From the NCBI RefSeq assembly GCF_029211185.1, contig NZ_JARGDO010000002.1, positions 1 through 64,000 on the forward strand: a stretch of 64,000 nucleotides of DNA, read 5' to 3'. Shown here piece after piece: positions 50,201 through 58,778 of the stretch. Each line of letters starts with the position of its first letter. Positions within the stretch are counted from its first letter, which is position 1. The DNA is from Tessaracoccus caeni. GTDB lineage: Bacteria > Actinomycetota > Actinomycetes > Propionibacteriales > Propionibacteriaceae. The position numbers and the translations under genes were made by a program. The notes beneath the pieces are model-generated. The model saw nothing but the letters and a program-made list of their open reading frames with translations. It was not told where the DNA came from and did not search any database.

Positions 50201-50429
50201 GCCGAAGCCTCGAAAAGAGCGCGGCTGCGCGCAAGGACTGATGGCGGGGTTCCTGCGAATCTAACGCTGGGCCTCCTCGAGGCTCGGCCGCGGGCGGCCT
50301 CGCACCTCGAAGACCGTCATCCCCCACGCTCTTCGAGGTGCGGAGGCCCTGGGCGAGGCACGAGCCCCGAAGCCGAAGCCTCGAGGAGAGCGACCGGCAG
50401 CCGAAGAACTGAGTCGTGTGGAGAGATCA
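50201..50429. repeat. Dispersed repeat cluster D, left part
   Basis: It contains GCCGAAGCCTCGAAAAGAGC directly after the phosphatase stop, GGCTCGGCCGCGGGCGGCCT with CACCTCGAAGACCG, and the 70-bp unit from CGCTCTTCGAGGTGCGG (50328) to CCTCGAGGAGAGCG. Similar sequence occurs at 31599-31928. No gene. Confidence 0.65.
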
Positions 50430-50728
50430 CGCTCTTTGAGGTGCGAGGAACGAGCCTCGAAAAGAGCGACTGGCGGCCGAAGAACTTAGTCGTGTGGAGG
50501 ATGGGGTTCGCGAGTGGGTTTGGTGGGCGTAAAAGCCGTGAGCCCGCGCGAAGCGCCGGAACACGGCCGGCGGCGGGCACTTCGAGGCTCGCTCCGCTCG
50601 CACCTCAGCAACCGCGACCCCATCCGTAACACGACGAACGAGACCACCGAAACCTGACCACCAGCCCCCAGACGCCGTCACGCTCTCCTCGAGGCTCGGC
50701 CGCGAACGGCCTCGCACCTCGAAGAGCG
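50430..50728. repeat. 299-bp element with terminal inverted repeats, copy 2
   Basis: It is bounded by CGCTCTTTGAGGTGCG (50430-50445) and CGCACCTCGAAGAGCG (50713-50728), one mismatch. The interior, including GGTGGGCGTAAAAGCCGT and CACCTCAGCAACCGCGACCC, matches 24329-24618 along its length. It ends 6 bp before the ROK gene stop. Confidence 0.65.
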
Positions 50729-50734
50729 TAGGTT

Positions 50735-51967
50735 CTAGAGAGTGTTTCGTTCGGAGAGCAGCGGGAGGACGATCTCGAGGGCGGCCTCTCGCGCTGCGGA
50801 CACCGCGCCGAGCGAGACGACGTCGCCGCCTAACTCGGAGGCGACGATCTCCGGCGCCTCCAACTCGGCTTCGGCGCTCAGCTGACGCTGCGCCATCTCG
50901 ATCACCTCGCCCAGGGCACCGGCCATGGAGCCGCACACCACGATTCTTTCCGGGTCGTAGAAACGCGCGATCACGCTGCAGACCAAGCCGAGCTTCGCCC
51001 CCAGCTCCTCCAGCAGGGGTCGCGCCACCGGATCGGACATCCGGGCGTCGGCGAGCAGCCGCTGCGTCGACAGATCGTCGGGCGAAAGCTCGGCCCACGG
51101 ATGCTCGGCGGGTATCCGCCCGTCCTCCAAGGCGGCTCGGATCCACTTCACCGTGAGGTCGCCGAGCCCCCAGGTTCCGCCGAGGTCGGCGACGTAGCGG
51201 AGGGCCTCGAGCTCGCCGACGCCTCCCTGCGCACCCCGCACGAGGCGTCCCTCCATAAAGACCCCCGAACCGAGCCGGAAGCCGGACAGCATGGCGACGA
51301 AGTGATCGCAGCCCCTCGCCTCCCCCAGGGTGCCCTCCGCGACGGCGGCCAGCGCTGCGTCGTTCTCCAGCCGGACGGCGGGGAAGACCTGGGCGAGCGC
51401 CTCCTGCAGTCCGGCGTTCATGTACTGCCAGAACCCCGCGCTGTGGGACGGCGAGCGGCCCTGACCGTCGACCGGAGCGGGGATGCCCACCCCCACCGCG
51501 ATCACGTCGTTGCGCGTGCGCCCCACCTGCGAAAGCACGTCGTCGATGGCGCGGAAGGCCGCGTCTCGCCGTTCCTGGTAGGAACGATCGTCGCGGATCG
51601 TCCCCGCGCCGTCGTAGTGCCCGGGCACCTCGAACTTCTCCCTGGCCACCACGACTCCGGTCAAGTCTGCAGCGACGGCGGTGAAGTATCGGTTGCCGGC
51701 ATCGACTCCGATGACGAGCCCCGCGTCGCCGCGCAGTTCGAAACGACGGGCCGGCCGCCCGAGTCGGGTGCCGGTGGCGGGTGAGCTGTCGAGTTCGCGA
51801 ATGAGCCCGATCTCGATCAAGGTATCCAACGCCGACAAGGTGGTGGACCGGGTCAGGCCGCAGGCTGCCATCACATGGTCAGCGCGGAAGACGCCGGCGT
51901 CCCAGGCGAACTCCAGCACGGCGGAGGTGCTTGCCCGATGACGCAGGCCGACGTCGATGAACTGCAT
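50735..51967 (-). CDS. ROK-family transcriptional regulator
   Basis: A 410-residue protein. The N-terminal winged helix (about 10-72) has RADHVMAACGLTRSTTLSAL. A sugar-kinase-like domain has LVIGVDAGNRYFTAVAADLT and AVGVGIPAPVDGQG. The ROK zinc signature CGxxGC is absent; the region reads GAQGGVGELEALRYVADLGG. Without the catalytic GH and the zinc cysteines it is probably a regulator only. M4 at 51967 is preferred because AAGGGGG lies 9 nt upstream; 51976 has none at a suitable distance. It is divergent from the sugar ABC operon and likely represses it, with release by an imported sugar or its phosphate. Confidence 0.8.
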   Translation of the reverse strand: MQFIDVGLRHRASTSAVLEFAWDAGVFRADHVMAACGLTRSTTLSALDTLIEIGLIRELDSSPATGTRLGRPARRFELRGDAGLVIGVDAGNRYFTAVAADLTGVVVAREKFEVPGHYDGAGTIRDDRSYQERRDAAFRAIDDVLSQVGRTRNDVIAVGVGIPAPVDGQGRSPSHSAGFWQYMNAGLQEALAQVFPAVRLENDAALAAVAEGTLGEARGCDHFVAMLSGFRLGSGVFMEGRLVRGAQGGVGELEALRYVADLGGTWGLGDLTVKWIRAALEDGRIPAEHPWAELSPDDLSTQRLLADARMSDPVARPLLEELGAKLGLVCSVIARFYDPERIVVCGSMAGALGEVIEMAQRQLSAEAELEAPEIVASELGGDVVSLGAVSAAREAALEIVLPLLSERNTL

Positions 51968-52044
51968 CGGCTTCATCCCCCTTGACCTGTACCCGTTGTC
52001 TGAGGCATCCTAACTGAGCCCACGTTTCTACGGTGATTCAATTT

Positions 52045-52060
52045 AGTTTTCTTAGAAACT
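52045..52060. promoter_or_regulatory. Operator-like dyad in the ROK/sugar-operon divergent spacer
   Basis: AGTTT (52045-52049) and AAACT (52056-52060) face each other across 6 bp, in the AT-rich centre of the 128-bp spacer between the divergent genes. It is a plausible binding site for the ROK protein. Confidence 0.4.
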
Positions 52061-52095
52061 GGTCCAGTCAAAGACAGACGGAAAGGGACGACGAC

Positions 52096-53403
52096 GTGCC
52101 TCAACCTTCACCCATCACACCCGACGCGCGCGCCGGGTTGAGTTCATGGGCTCCGCCTCGGCGCAGCCTCTTCAAAGCGGCCGGCGCAGTCGGCGCAGCC
52201 GGTGCCATCCCGTGGCTCACCGGCTGTTCGGCCGGCTCCGCCAAGACCGTGACGTTCTACGCCTCGAAGCCCGAGGCCGTGCCGCAGTTCCGCCAGTGGG
52301 CTGCCGACTTCACGGCATCTCAGAAGGATTACCGGATCCTTCATGATCTCTCGACGAACCTGTCGGCGAGCTTCGTGCGCAGCAACCCGCCGGACTTGGG
52401 CCTGCTCAACTACAACCTTGAGATGGCGCGCTTCATGGAGCGCGGCGCTCTCACCGACCTGAAGAGCCTCCCCGAGGCCGCGACCATTCGCGACGACATC
52501 GTCGAGCTCTCCAAGTCGTACCCGCAGTTCGAGGATCGCGTCAGCGTGCTGCCGTACTCCGCGATGGCCGCCTCGGTGATCTACAACAAGCGGATCTTCG
52601 AAGCCAACAACGTCGAGGTGCCCACCACGTGGGACGCCCTGATCGACGTCTGCGAGACCCTCATGGGCAAGGGTGTCCTGCCGTTCTACGGCACCTTCAT
52701 GGACACCTGGACCATCGCCCAGGGCTGGTGGGATTACCCCGTCGGCGGAATGGTCGACGTGGCCGACTTCTACAAGAAGATGAACGAGATCGGCGCCGAT
52801 GTCGGCCCCGATTCCGAGGTCTCCTTCCAGAAGACCATGCTGGAGCCCACCCAGAAGATGCTGGAGCTCCTGAAGTATGTCAACGAGGACGCAGCCGGCC
52901 GCGGCTACGGCGACGGCAACACGGCGTTCGCCAACGATGGCGCGGCGATGATCCTGCAGGGTCCCTGGGCGTTCGGTGAGTTCGAGAAGTCGAACCCCGA
53001 CCAGGACCTGGGCACCTTCCCGATGCCCGTCACGGACAACCCCGACGACCTGAAGGTTCGCGTCAACATCGACCTTTCGCTCTGGGTTCCCGAGCAGGCC
53101 GATGCGGCGGAGGGTGCCACGGCGTTCCTCCAGTACCTGATGCAGCCGGAGATCCAGGATCCGTACAACGCGGCCTTCCTCGGCTTCGGCACCACCAAGG
53201 ATGCCCCGCCGGTGACCGACGAGCGCATCGTCGGAATGCAGCCCTACTACGACTCGGGCAAGTTCTACATGGGTGCCTCGCAGTTCATTCCGAACAACAT
53301 CCCGGCCGCCAACTATCTCCAGTCCATTGTGTTCGGTCAGCCGGCGGAAGGCATTCTCGCGCAGATGGACCGCGACTGGGCCCGACTCGCCTACCGGGCC
53401 TGA
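52096..53403 (+). CDS. Sugar ABC transporter substrate-binding lipoprotein, Tat-exported
   Basis: A 435-residue extracytoplasmic binding protein of the maltose/oligosaccharide class. The signal PRRSLFKAAGAVGAAGAIPW with LTGC combines a twin-arginine motif and a lipobox, so it is probably exported folded and lipid-anchored. AAMILQGPWAFGEFEKSNPD, and a C-terminal region ending SIVFGQPAEGILAQMDRDWA, are typical. The GTG at 52096 has GGAAAGGGA upstream. It is the first gene of the operon with two permeases. No ATPase is encoded nearby, so a shared MsmK/MalK-like ATPase from elsewhere is needed. Confidence 0.88.
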   Translation: MPQPSPITPDARAGLSSWAPPRRSLFKAAGAVGAAGAIPWLTGCSAGSAKTVTFYASKPEAVPQFRQWAADFTASQKDYRILHDLSTNLSASFVRSNPPDLGLLNYNLEMARFMERGALTDLKSLPEAATIRDDIVELSKSYPQFEDRVSVLPYSAMAASVIYNKRIFEANNVEVPTTWDALIDVCETLMGKGVLPFYGTFMDTWTIAQGWWDYPVGGMVDVADFYKKMNEIGADVGPDSEVSFQKTMLEPTQKMLELLKYVNEDAAGRGYGDGNTAFANDGAAMILQGPWAFGEFEKSNPDQDLGTFPMPVTDNPDDLKVRVNIDLSLWVPEQADAAEGATAFLQYLMQPEIQDPYNAAFLGFGTTKDAPPVTDERIVGMQPYYDSGKFYMGASQFIPNNIPAANYLQSIVFGQPAEGILAQMDRDWARLAYRA

Positions 53404-53421
53404 TCAGAAGGAGTTACAAAG

Positions 53422-54339
53422 ATGTCAACGACTACCCCACAACGGGCGAACTCCTCGGCTGAGCCGGAGATTCGTCAGCAGCGACGCACCGTGGAGCCGA
53501 TCTACTGGTTCTTCCTGCTCCCGGCTCTCGCCGCGTTCACCCTTCTGATCACTTACCCGGCCATCGAGGGGCTCACCATGAGCTTCACCAACTCGATCGG
53601 CTTCGGCACCTACGACTGGATCGGCTTCAAGAACTACATCGCGCTGTTCCAGGACGAGAACATCCTGTCCTCTTACGGTTTCACGTTCTTGTTCGCCACC
53701 GTCTCGGTGATCTTGGTGAACGTGATCTCCTTCATGCTCGCCCTCGGCCTCACGTCGAAGATCAAGTTCACCAACGCGCTGCGCGCGATCTTCGTGATCC
53801 CGATGGTGATCTCGGCGATCATCTACTCGTACGTGTTCCGCTTCCTGTTCAACAACTCGCTCACCGAGTTCGGAAAGTGGATCGGCAACGACACCCTCTC
53901 GGAGAGCCTGCTGGCCAACGAGAGCTGGGCCTGGTTCGCGATCGTGATCGTCACCGTCTGGGGCGGTATCCCCGGCACGATGTTGATCTACATCGCCGGC
54001 CTGATGACCGTTCCCGGCGAGGTCTACGAGGCCAGCTCCATCGACGGCGCAACCCCTTGGAAGAACCTCATCCACATCACCCTGCCCCTGGTGGCCGGCT
54101 ACGTGGGCATCAACCTGATCCTGGGCTTCAAGGGCTACCTGGGTGTCTACGACCAGATCGTCGCCTTGACGGGTGGCGGGCCAGGTGTCGCCACGCGATC
54201 GGTGGCCTACACCATCTTCGCCGGCTTCGGTGGCGGTGACTACGCCTACCAGATGGCCAACGCCGCCGTCTTCTTCATCATCACGATCATCATCGCGCTG
54301 CTCCAGCTGCGCCTTACCAAGGGAACCTCACAGTCATGA
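53422..54339 (+). CDS. Sugar ABC transporter permease, MalF-like
   Basis: A 305-residue protein with six membrane segments. The EAA-loop motif, EVYEASSIDGATPWKNLIHI, docks the ATPase. Length and helix pattern are those of the first permease in CUT1-family carbohydrate transporters. The ATG at 53422 has GAAGGAG upstream. It overlaps the next permease gene by 4 bp. Confidence 0.92.
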   Translation: MSTTTPQRANSSAEPEIRQQRRTVEPIYWFFLLPALAAFTLLITYPAIEGLTMSFTNSIGFGTYDWIGFKNYIALFQDENILSSYGFTFLFATVSVILVNVISFMLALGLTSKIKFTNALRAIFVIPMVISAIIYSYVFRFLFNNSLTEFGKWIGNDTLSESLLANESWAWFAIVIVTVWGGIPGTMLIYIAGLMTVPGEVYEASSIDGATPWKNLIHITLPLVAGYVGINLILGFKGYLGVYDQIVALTGGGPGVATRSVAYTIFAGFGGGDYAYQMANAAVFFIITIIIALLQLRLTKGTSQS

Positions 54340-55217
54340 GCGCTGCAGTCGTTATCCCCAAGACAGACGGAAAGGGCACCGTCCGCGGCAAGGTGGGCCA
54401 GGAGCGGACCAACTGGACCGCCACCATCCTGCTCTTGATCGCGTCACTGACCATCCTGGTTCCGCTGTACGTCACCGTCGCGATGGCGTTCAAGACCACC
54501 CAGCAGTCCACCGATCTGAACGCGTTCAGCCTTCCGAGCCCGTTCAGCGTCAGTGGGTTCACCGAGGCCTGGAGCCTGACGAACTTCCCGCGCGCCTTCC
54601 TGATCTCGTCCATCGTGACGTTGGTCGCCGTGGCGGGCGCGATCCTGGTGGCATCGATGGCCTCCTACGCCATCGTGCGCAACTGGGACAAGAAGATCTT
54701 CCGCTACTCCTTCTTCTATCTGCTGGCCGCCATGTTCATCCCCTTCCCCGTCGTCGCGCTCCCGCAGGTGCGCCTCACCGGTCTGATGGGGCTGGACAAC
54801 TTCGCCGGCGTCGCGCTGCTGCACATCGTGTTCGGCCTCGCGTTCAACACGCTGCTGTTCACCACCTTCCTGCGCTCCATTCCGCTGGAGCTCGAGGAGT
54901 CGATGCGCATGGACGGTGCCACCACGTGGCAGACGTTCTGGAAGCTGATCTTCCCGCTGCTGTCCCCGATGGCCGCGACGGTGGGCATCTTCGCCTTCCT
55001 CGGGTCGTGGAATGACTTCATGATGCCCTCGCTGATCATCTCGACCCCCGAGTTGCAGACGATCCCCGTGGTCAACAGCATCTTCCAGACCCAGTTCAGC
55101 AACAGCTACAACGTGAGCTTCGCGTCGTACCTGATGGCGATGGCCCCGGCCATCATCGTCTACATCTTCTCGCAGCGCTGGGTGATGTCGGGCCTGACCC
55201 AGGGCGCCATCAAGTAA
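54336..55217 (+). CDS. Sugar ABC transporter permease, MalG-like
   Basis: A 293-residue second permease of the CUT1 system with six membrane segments. The EAA-loop is ELEESMRMDGATTWQTFWKL. The C-terminus VMSGLTQGAIK is the usual end of MalG-like proteins. It starts 1 bp into the stop of the first permease (ATGA), so the three transport genes are one operon with the GH13 genes downstream. Confidence 0.92.
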   Translation: MSAAVVIPKTDGKGTVRGKVGQERTNWTATILLLIASLTILVPLYVTVAMAFKTTQQSTDLNAFSLPSPFSVSGFTEAWSLTNFPRAFLISSIVTLVAVAGAILVASMASYAIVRNWDKKIFRYSFFYLLAAMFIPFPVVALPQVRLTGLMGLDNFAGVALLHIVFGLAFNTLLFTTFLRSIPLELEESMRMDGATTWQTFWKLIFPLLSPMAATVGIFAFLGSWNDFMMPSLIISTPELQTIPVVNSIFQTQFSNSYNVSFASYLMAMAPAIIVYIFSQRWVMSGLTQGAIK

Positions 55218-55234
55218 CCCTGAGACAACAATCA

Positions 55235-55306
55235 GACGCAGATCCCTCTATTCTCGGGTGGCGAGCCGAAAGGCTCGTCGCCCGGGACCATAGAGGGATC
55301 TGTGTC
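55235..55306. terminator. Long hairpin between the transport genes and the GH13 genes
   Basis: Arms 55235-55267 and 55272-55306 pair with a few mismatches and a bulge around the loop GAAA. The outer part is CAGATCCCTCTAT with ATAGAGGGATCTGTG; the inner part is GGCGAGCC with GGCTCGTCGCC. It probably terminates or attenuates transcription after the permeases, or stabilises the upstream mRNA end. Confidence 0.7.
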
Positions 55307-55338
55307 GTATCGGACCCCCTTCTTAGGAGAAAAGCACC

Positions 55339-57123
55339 ATGACCACCACCACGGACATCAGCACGGCCGCACGCCCGGAGGGCTGGTGGCGTTCTGCCGT
55401 CGTCTACCAGATCTACCCGCGCTCGTTCCAGGACTCCAACGGCGACGGGATCGGCGACATTCCCGGCATCACCTCTCGCCTCGACTACCTCGCGGAGCTG
55501 GGCGTCGACGTGCTCTGGCTGTCCCCGGTCTACCGCTCGCCGCAGGTGGACAACGGCTACGACATCTCCGATTACCAGGACATCGACCCGCTCTTCGGCA
55601 CCCTGGAGGATCTGGATGAGCTGATCGCCGAGGCTCACGCTCGGGGCATCAAGCTGGTGATGGACCTGGTGGTCAACCACACCTCGGATCAGCATGCCTG
55701 GTTCGTCGAGTCGCGCGACCCGGCGTCGCCGAAGCGCGATTGGTACTACTGGCGGCCCGCTCGCCCCGGCCACGAGCCCGGCACTCCTGGCGCCGAGCCC
55801 GACGACAGTCACGCCGCGTTCGCCCCGAGGGCGTGGACCTACGATCCGGCCAGCGGCGAGTACTACCTCGGCATCTTCAGCCCTGGTCAGCCCGACCTGA
55901 ACTGGGAGAACGAGGACGTGCGCCAGGCCGTCTACGCGATGATGCGCTGGTGGGTGGAGCGCGGCGTCGACGGCTTCCGGATGGACGTGATCAACCTGAT
56001 CTCCAAGCCGGCCGAACTCACTTCGGGCGGCCCCATCGACGCGGAGGCCGCGAGCTTCCGCCAGATCGCCAACGGTCCTCGGCTGGACGAGTTCCTCGCC
56101 GAGATGAACCGCGAGGTGGGGCTGGACGAGCACAACCTGATCACCGTCGGCGAGATGCCCGGCGCCACCGTCGAGGTGGCCCAGCGCGTCACCGATCCGG
56201 CGCGCAAAGAGCTGAACATGGTGTTCACCTTCGAGCACATGAACCTCGACCAGGCCTCGTGGAGCAAGTGGGACCTCGCTCCCCTTCCGCTGCCCGTGCT
56301 GAAGAAGAACCTGAACCAGTGGCAGGAAGGCCTGGCAGAGGCCGGCTGGAACTCGCTCTACTGGGACAACCACGACCAGCCCCGCGCCGTCTCTCGCTTC
56401 GGCGACGACTCCCCCGAGCACCGGGTGACCTCGGCCAAGACCCTGGCCACCGTGCTGCACCTGCACAAGGGCACCCCGTACGTCTACCAGGGCGAGGAGT
56501 TCGGCATGACCAACTCCCCCTTCTCCTCCATTGAGGACTACGAGGACGTCGAGTCGCTGAACTACCACGCGCTCGCCACCGCCCGTGGCGTCTCGGAAGA
56601 GGAGGTGCTGCGCTCCCTGGCCGCGAAGAGCCGCGACCACGCCCGCACCCCCGTGCACTGGGACGACACCGAGCATGCCGGGTTCACCACAGGCACCCCG
56701 TGGTTCGACGTCAACCCGAACTACACCGAGATCAACGCCGAGGCCACCCGTCGCGACCCCGACTCGGTGTTCGCGCACTACCAGAAGCTGATCCAGCTGC
56801 GCCACGACGACGAGACCGTCCGCGAGGGCCGCTTCCAGTTGCTGCTCCCGGAGCATGACCAGCTCTGGGCCTTCACCCGCACCCTCGACACGCTCCCTGA
56901 GGTGCGCACTTCGAGGCTCGCTGACGCTCGCACCTCAGCAACCGGCAACACGAGCCTCGAAGGGCGACTGCTCGTGATCGCGAACTGCTCCTCCGAGCCG
57001 GTTCAGATCCCTGCCGACGACCTGCCGTCGCTGGATGGGGCCGAGTTGGTCCTCGGCACCCACGACGACGCCGATCCCGCGACGCTGGCCGCCTGGGAAT
57101 CCCGCATCCTCCGTCTCGCCTGA
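55339..57123 (+). CDS. GH13 alpha-glucosidase, first copy
   Basis: A 594-residue GH13 enzyme of the oligo-1,6-glucosidase/alpha-glucosidase group. VVYQIYPRSFQDSNGDGIGD opens the barrel. Catalytic residues are D216 (DGFRMDVIN), E272 (VGEMPG) and D346 (WDNHDQPR). It lacks a signal peptide, so it acts on imported alpha-glucosides in the cytoplasm. Residues about 523-537 (VRTSRLADARTSATG) are encoded by a dispersed repeat unit (56907-56950), an in-frame insertion before the C-terminal sandwich. The ATG at 55339 has TAGGAGAAAAG upstream. Confidence 0.93.
   Translation: MTTTTDISTAARPEGWWRSAVVYQIYPRSFQDSNGDGIGDIPGITSRLDYLAELGVDVLWLSPVYRSPQVDNGYDISDYQDIDPLFGTLEDLDELIAEAHARGIKLVMDLVVNHTSDQHAWFVESRDPASPKRDWYYWRPARPGHEPGTPGAEPDDSHAAFAPRAWTYDPASGEYYLGIFSPGQPDLNWENEDVRQAVYAMMRWWVERGVDGFRMDVINLISKPAELTSGGPIDAEAASFRQIANGPRLDEFLAEMNREVGLDEHNLITVGEMPGATVEVAQRVTDPARKELNMVFTFEHMNLDQASWSKWDLAPLPLPVLKKNLNQWQEGLAEAGWNSLYWDNHDQPRAVSRFGDDSPEHRVTSAKTLATVLHLHKGTPYVYQGEEFGMTNSPFSSIEDYEDVESLNYHALATARGVSEEEVLRSLAAKSRDHARTPVHWDDTEHAGFTTGTPWFDVNPNYTEINAEATRRDPDSVFAHYQKLIQLRHDDETVREGRFQLLLPEHDQLWAFTRTLDTLPEVRTSRLADARTSATGNTSLEGRLLVIANCSSEPVQIPADDLPSLDGAELVLGTHDDADPATLAAWESRILRLA
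56907..56950 (+). repeat. Dispersed repeat unit inside the GH13 reading frame
   Basis: CACTTCGAGGCTCGCTGACG and CTCGCACCTCAGCAACCGGC match the interior units at 24469-24505 and 50579-50616. Flanks GAGGTGCG (56900-56906) and AGCCTCGAAGGGCG (56953-56966) also belong to the family. It is in frame and does not interrupt translation. Confidence 0.7.
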
Positions 57124-57140
57124 TCCTCGAAAGGAACCCC

Positions 57141-58778
57141 GTGTCGATCTCCGAATGGTGGCGCCAAGCCGTCGTCTACCAGATCTATCCGCGTAGCTTC
57201 GCCGACGCGAATGCCGACGGCATCGGTGACATGCGCGGCATCCTGTCGCGCATCGATTACCTGGCGACGCTGGGGATCGACGCCGTGTGGCTCAGCCCGT
57301 TCTACCCGTCGGATCTGGCCGACGGCGGCTACGACGTGATCGACTACCGCGACGTCGACCCTCGGATCGGTACTCTCGCCGACTTCGAAGCCCTCGTCGC
57401 GGCGCTGCACACCCGCGACATCCGGGTGATCATCGATATCGTGCCCAACCACTCGTCGAACAACCACGCGTGGTTCCGGGAGGCGGTCGCCTCCGAGCCG
57501 GGCTCGCCGGCCCGGGCGCGCTATCACTTCCGGGACGGCACCGGCCCGGACGGCAGCGAGCCGCCCACCGACTGGCGTTCGCTGTTCGGCGGCCGCGCCT
57601 GGACCCAGGTGGCCGACGGCCAGTGGTACCTGCATACCTTCGCCGCGGAGCAGCCCGACCTCAACTGGTCGAACCCCGAGGTGCGCCAGGAGTTCCTGGA
57701 CATCCTGCGGTTCTGGTCGGATCGCGGCGTCGACGGCTTCCGGGTGGACGCCGCGCACATGCTGGCCAAGGACATGAGCGACCCGCTGCCCACCCAGGCC
57801 GAGCTCGAGGACCACCCCCGCGACGGCACCCACCCCACCTGGGACCGCGACGAGCTACAGGAGCTCTACGCCGAGTGGCGCACCGTCTTCAACTCCTACG
57901 ACCCGCCGCGCACCGCCGTCGCGGAGGCCGCGGTGCACCGCTCGCGCGTCCCGTTGTACGCCAGCCCGCAGACGCTCGGCCAATCGTTCTTCTTCGATCT
58001 CCAGCTCTCCGACTACGACGCCGAGCGCTTCCACACCATCATCGACGAGAGCCTCGAGGTAGCCGCCACCTCCGGATCGTCGGTCACCTGGGTGTTGAAC
58101 AACCACGACACCATCCGGCACGCCAGCCGCTACGGCACCCCCTGCCCCGGGGTGAACGCCATCGGCGAGCCGCTGCGCAAGCACGGCGGGGACTGGCTGA
58201 TGGCCGGCGGCGATCCCGTCCTGATCGACGCGGCCCGCGGTCTGCGCCGAGCCCGCGCGGCCACCATGCTGATGCTCGCGCTCCCGGGGTCGGCGTATCT
58301 GTACCAGGGCGAGGAGCTGGGTCTGCAGGAAGTCGCGGAGATCCCCGACGAGCAGCGCCAGGATCCGTCGTTCTTCCGCAACCGGGCCAACGAGGTGGGG
58401 CGCGACGGCTGCCGCGTGCCGATCCCCTGGACCCGCTCCGGGCCGTCGTACGGCTTCGGCGACGGCGGCTCGCACCTGCCGCAGCCGCTGTGGTTCGGCG
58501 GATACTCCGTCGAGGCCGAAGACGGGGAGCCCACCTCGACGCTGTCGCTCTACCGCGAGGCGCTCCGGCTGCGCCGCGAGCTGCTGGCCGCCGAGGAACT
58601 GACATGGGTCGCCACCGGCCGCGACGACGTGTTGTCCTTCGCGCGTCCGGGCGGGTGGCTGGTGGTCTCCAACTTCGGCGCCGAGCCCTTCCCGCTGCCC
58701 GACGGCGAGATGCTGCTGTCGTCCGGCCCGATCGGCGACGAGCTGCCCGGCGAGACGACGGTCTGGCTGCGGGCCTGA
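57141..58778 (+). CDS. GH13 alpha-glucosidase, second copy
   Basis: A 545-residue GH13 enzyme paralogous to the preceding one, with VVYQIYPRSFADANADGIGD. Catalytic residues are D203 (DGFRVDAAHM), E262 (RTAVAEAAVH) and D323 (LNNHDTIRH). It has no signal peptide. The GTG at 57141 follows AAAGGAA and lies 17 bp after the first copy. Two related but divergent enzymes suggest that several alpha-linked substrates, such as isomaltose and maltose types, are used. Its stop overlaps the next gene (TGATG). Confidence 0.92.
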   Translation: MSISEWWRQAVVYQIYPRSFADANADGIGDMRGILSRIDYLATLGIDAVWLSPFYPSDLADGGYDVIDYRDVDPRIGTLADFEALVAALHTRDIRVIIDIVPNHSSNNHAWFREAVASEPGSPARARYHFRDGTGPDGSEPPTDWRSLFGGRAWTQVADGQWYLHTFAAEQPDLNWSNPEVRQEFLDILRFWSDRGVDGFRVDAAHMLAKDMSDPLPTQAELEDHPRDGTHPTWDRDELQELYAEWRTVFNSYDPPRTAVAEAAVHRSRVPLYASPQTLGQSFFFDLQLSDYDAERFHTIIDESLEVAATSGSSVTWVLNNHDTIRHASRYGTPCPGVNAIGEPLRKHGGDWLMAGGDPVLIDAARGLRRARAATMLMLALPGSAYLYQGEELGLQEVAEIPDEQRQDPSFFRNRANEVGRDGCRVPIPWTRSGPSYGFGDGGSHLPQPLWFGGYSVEAEDGEPTSTLSLYREALRLRRELLAAEELTWVATGRDDVLSFARPGGWLVVSNFGAEPFPLPDGEMLLSSGPIGDELPGETTVWLRA

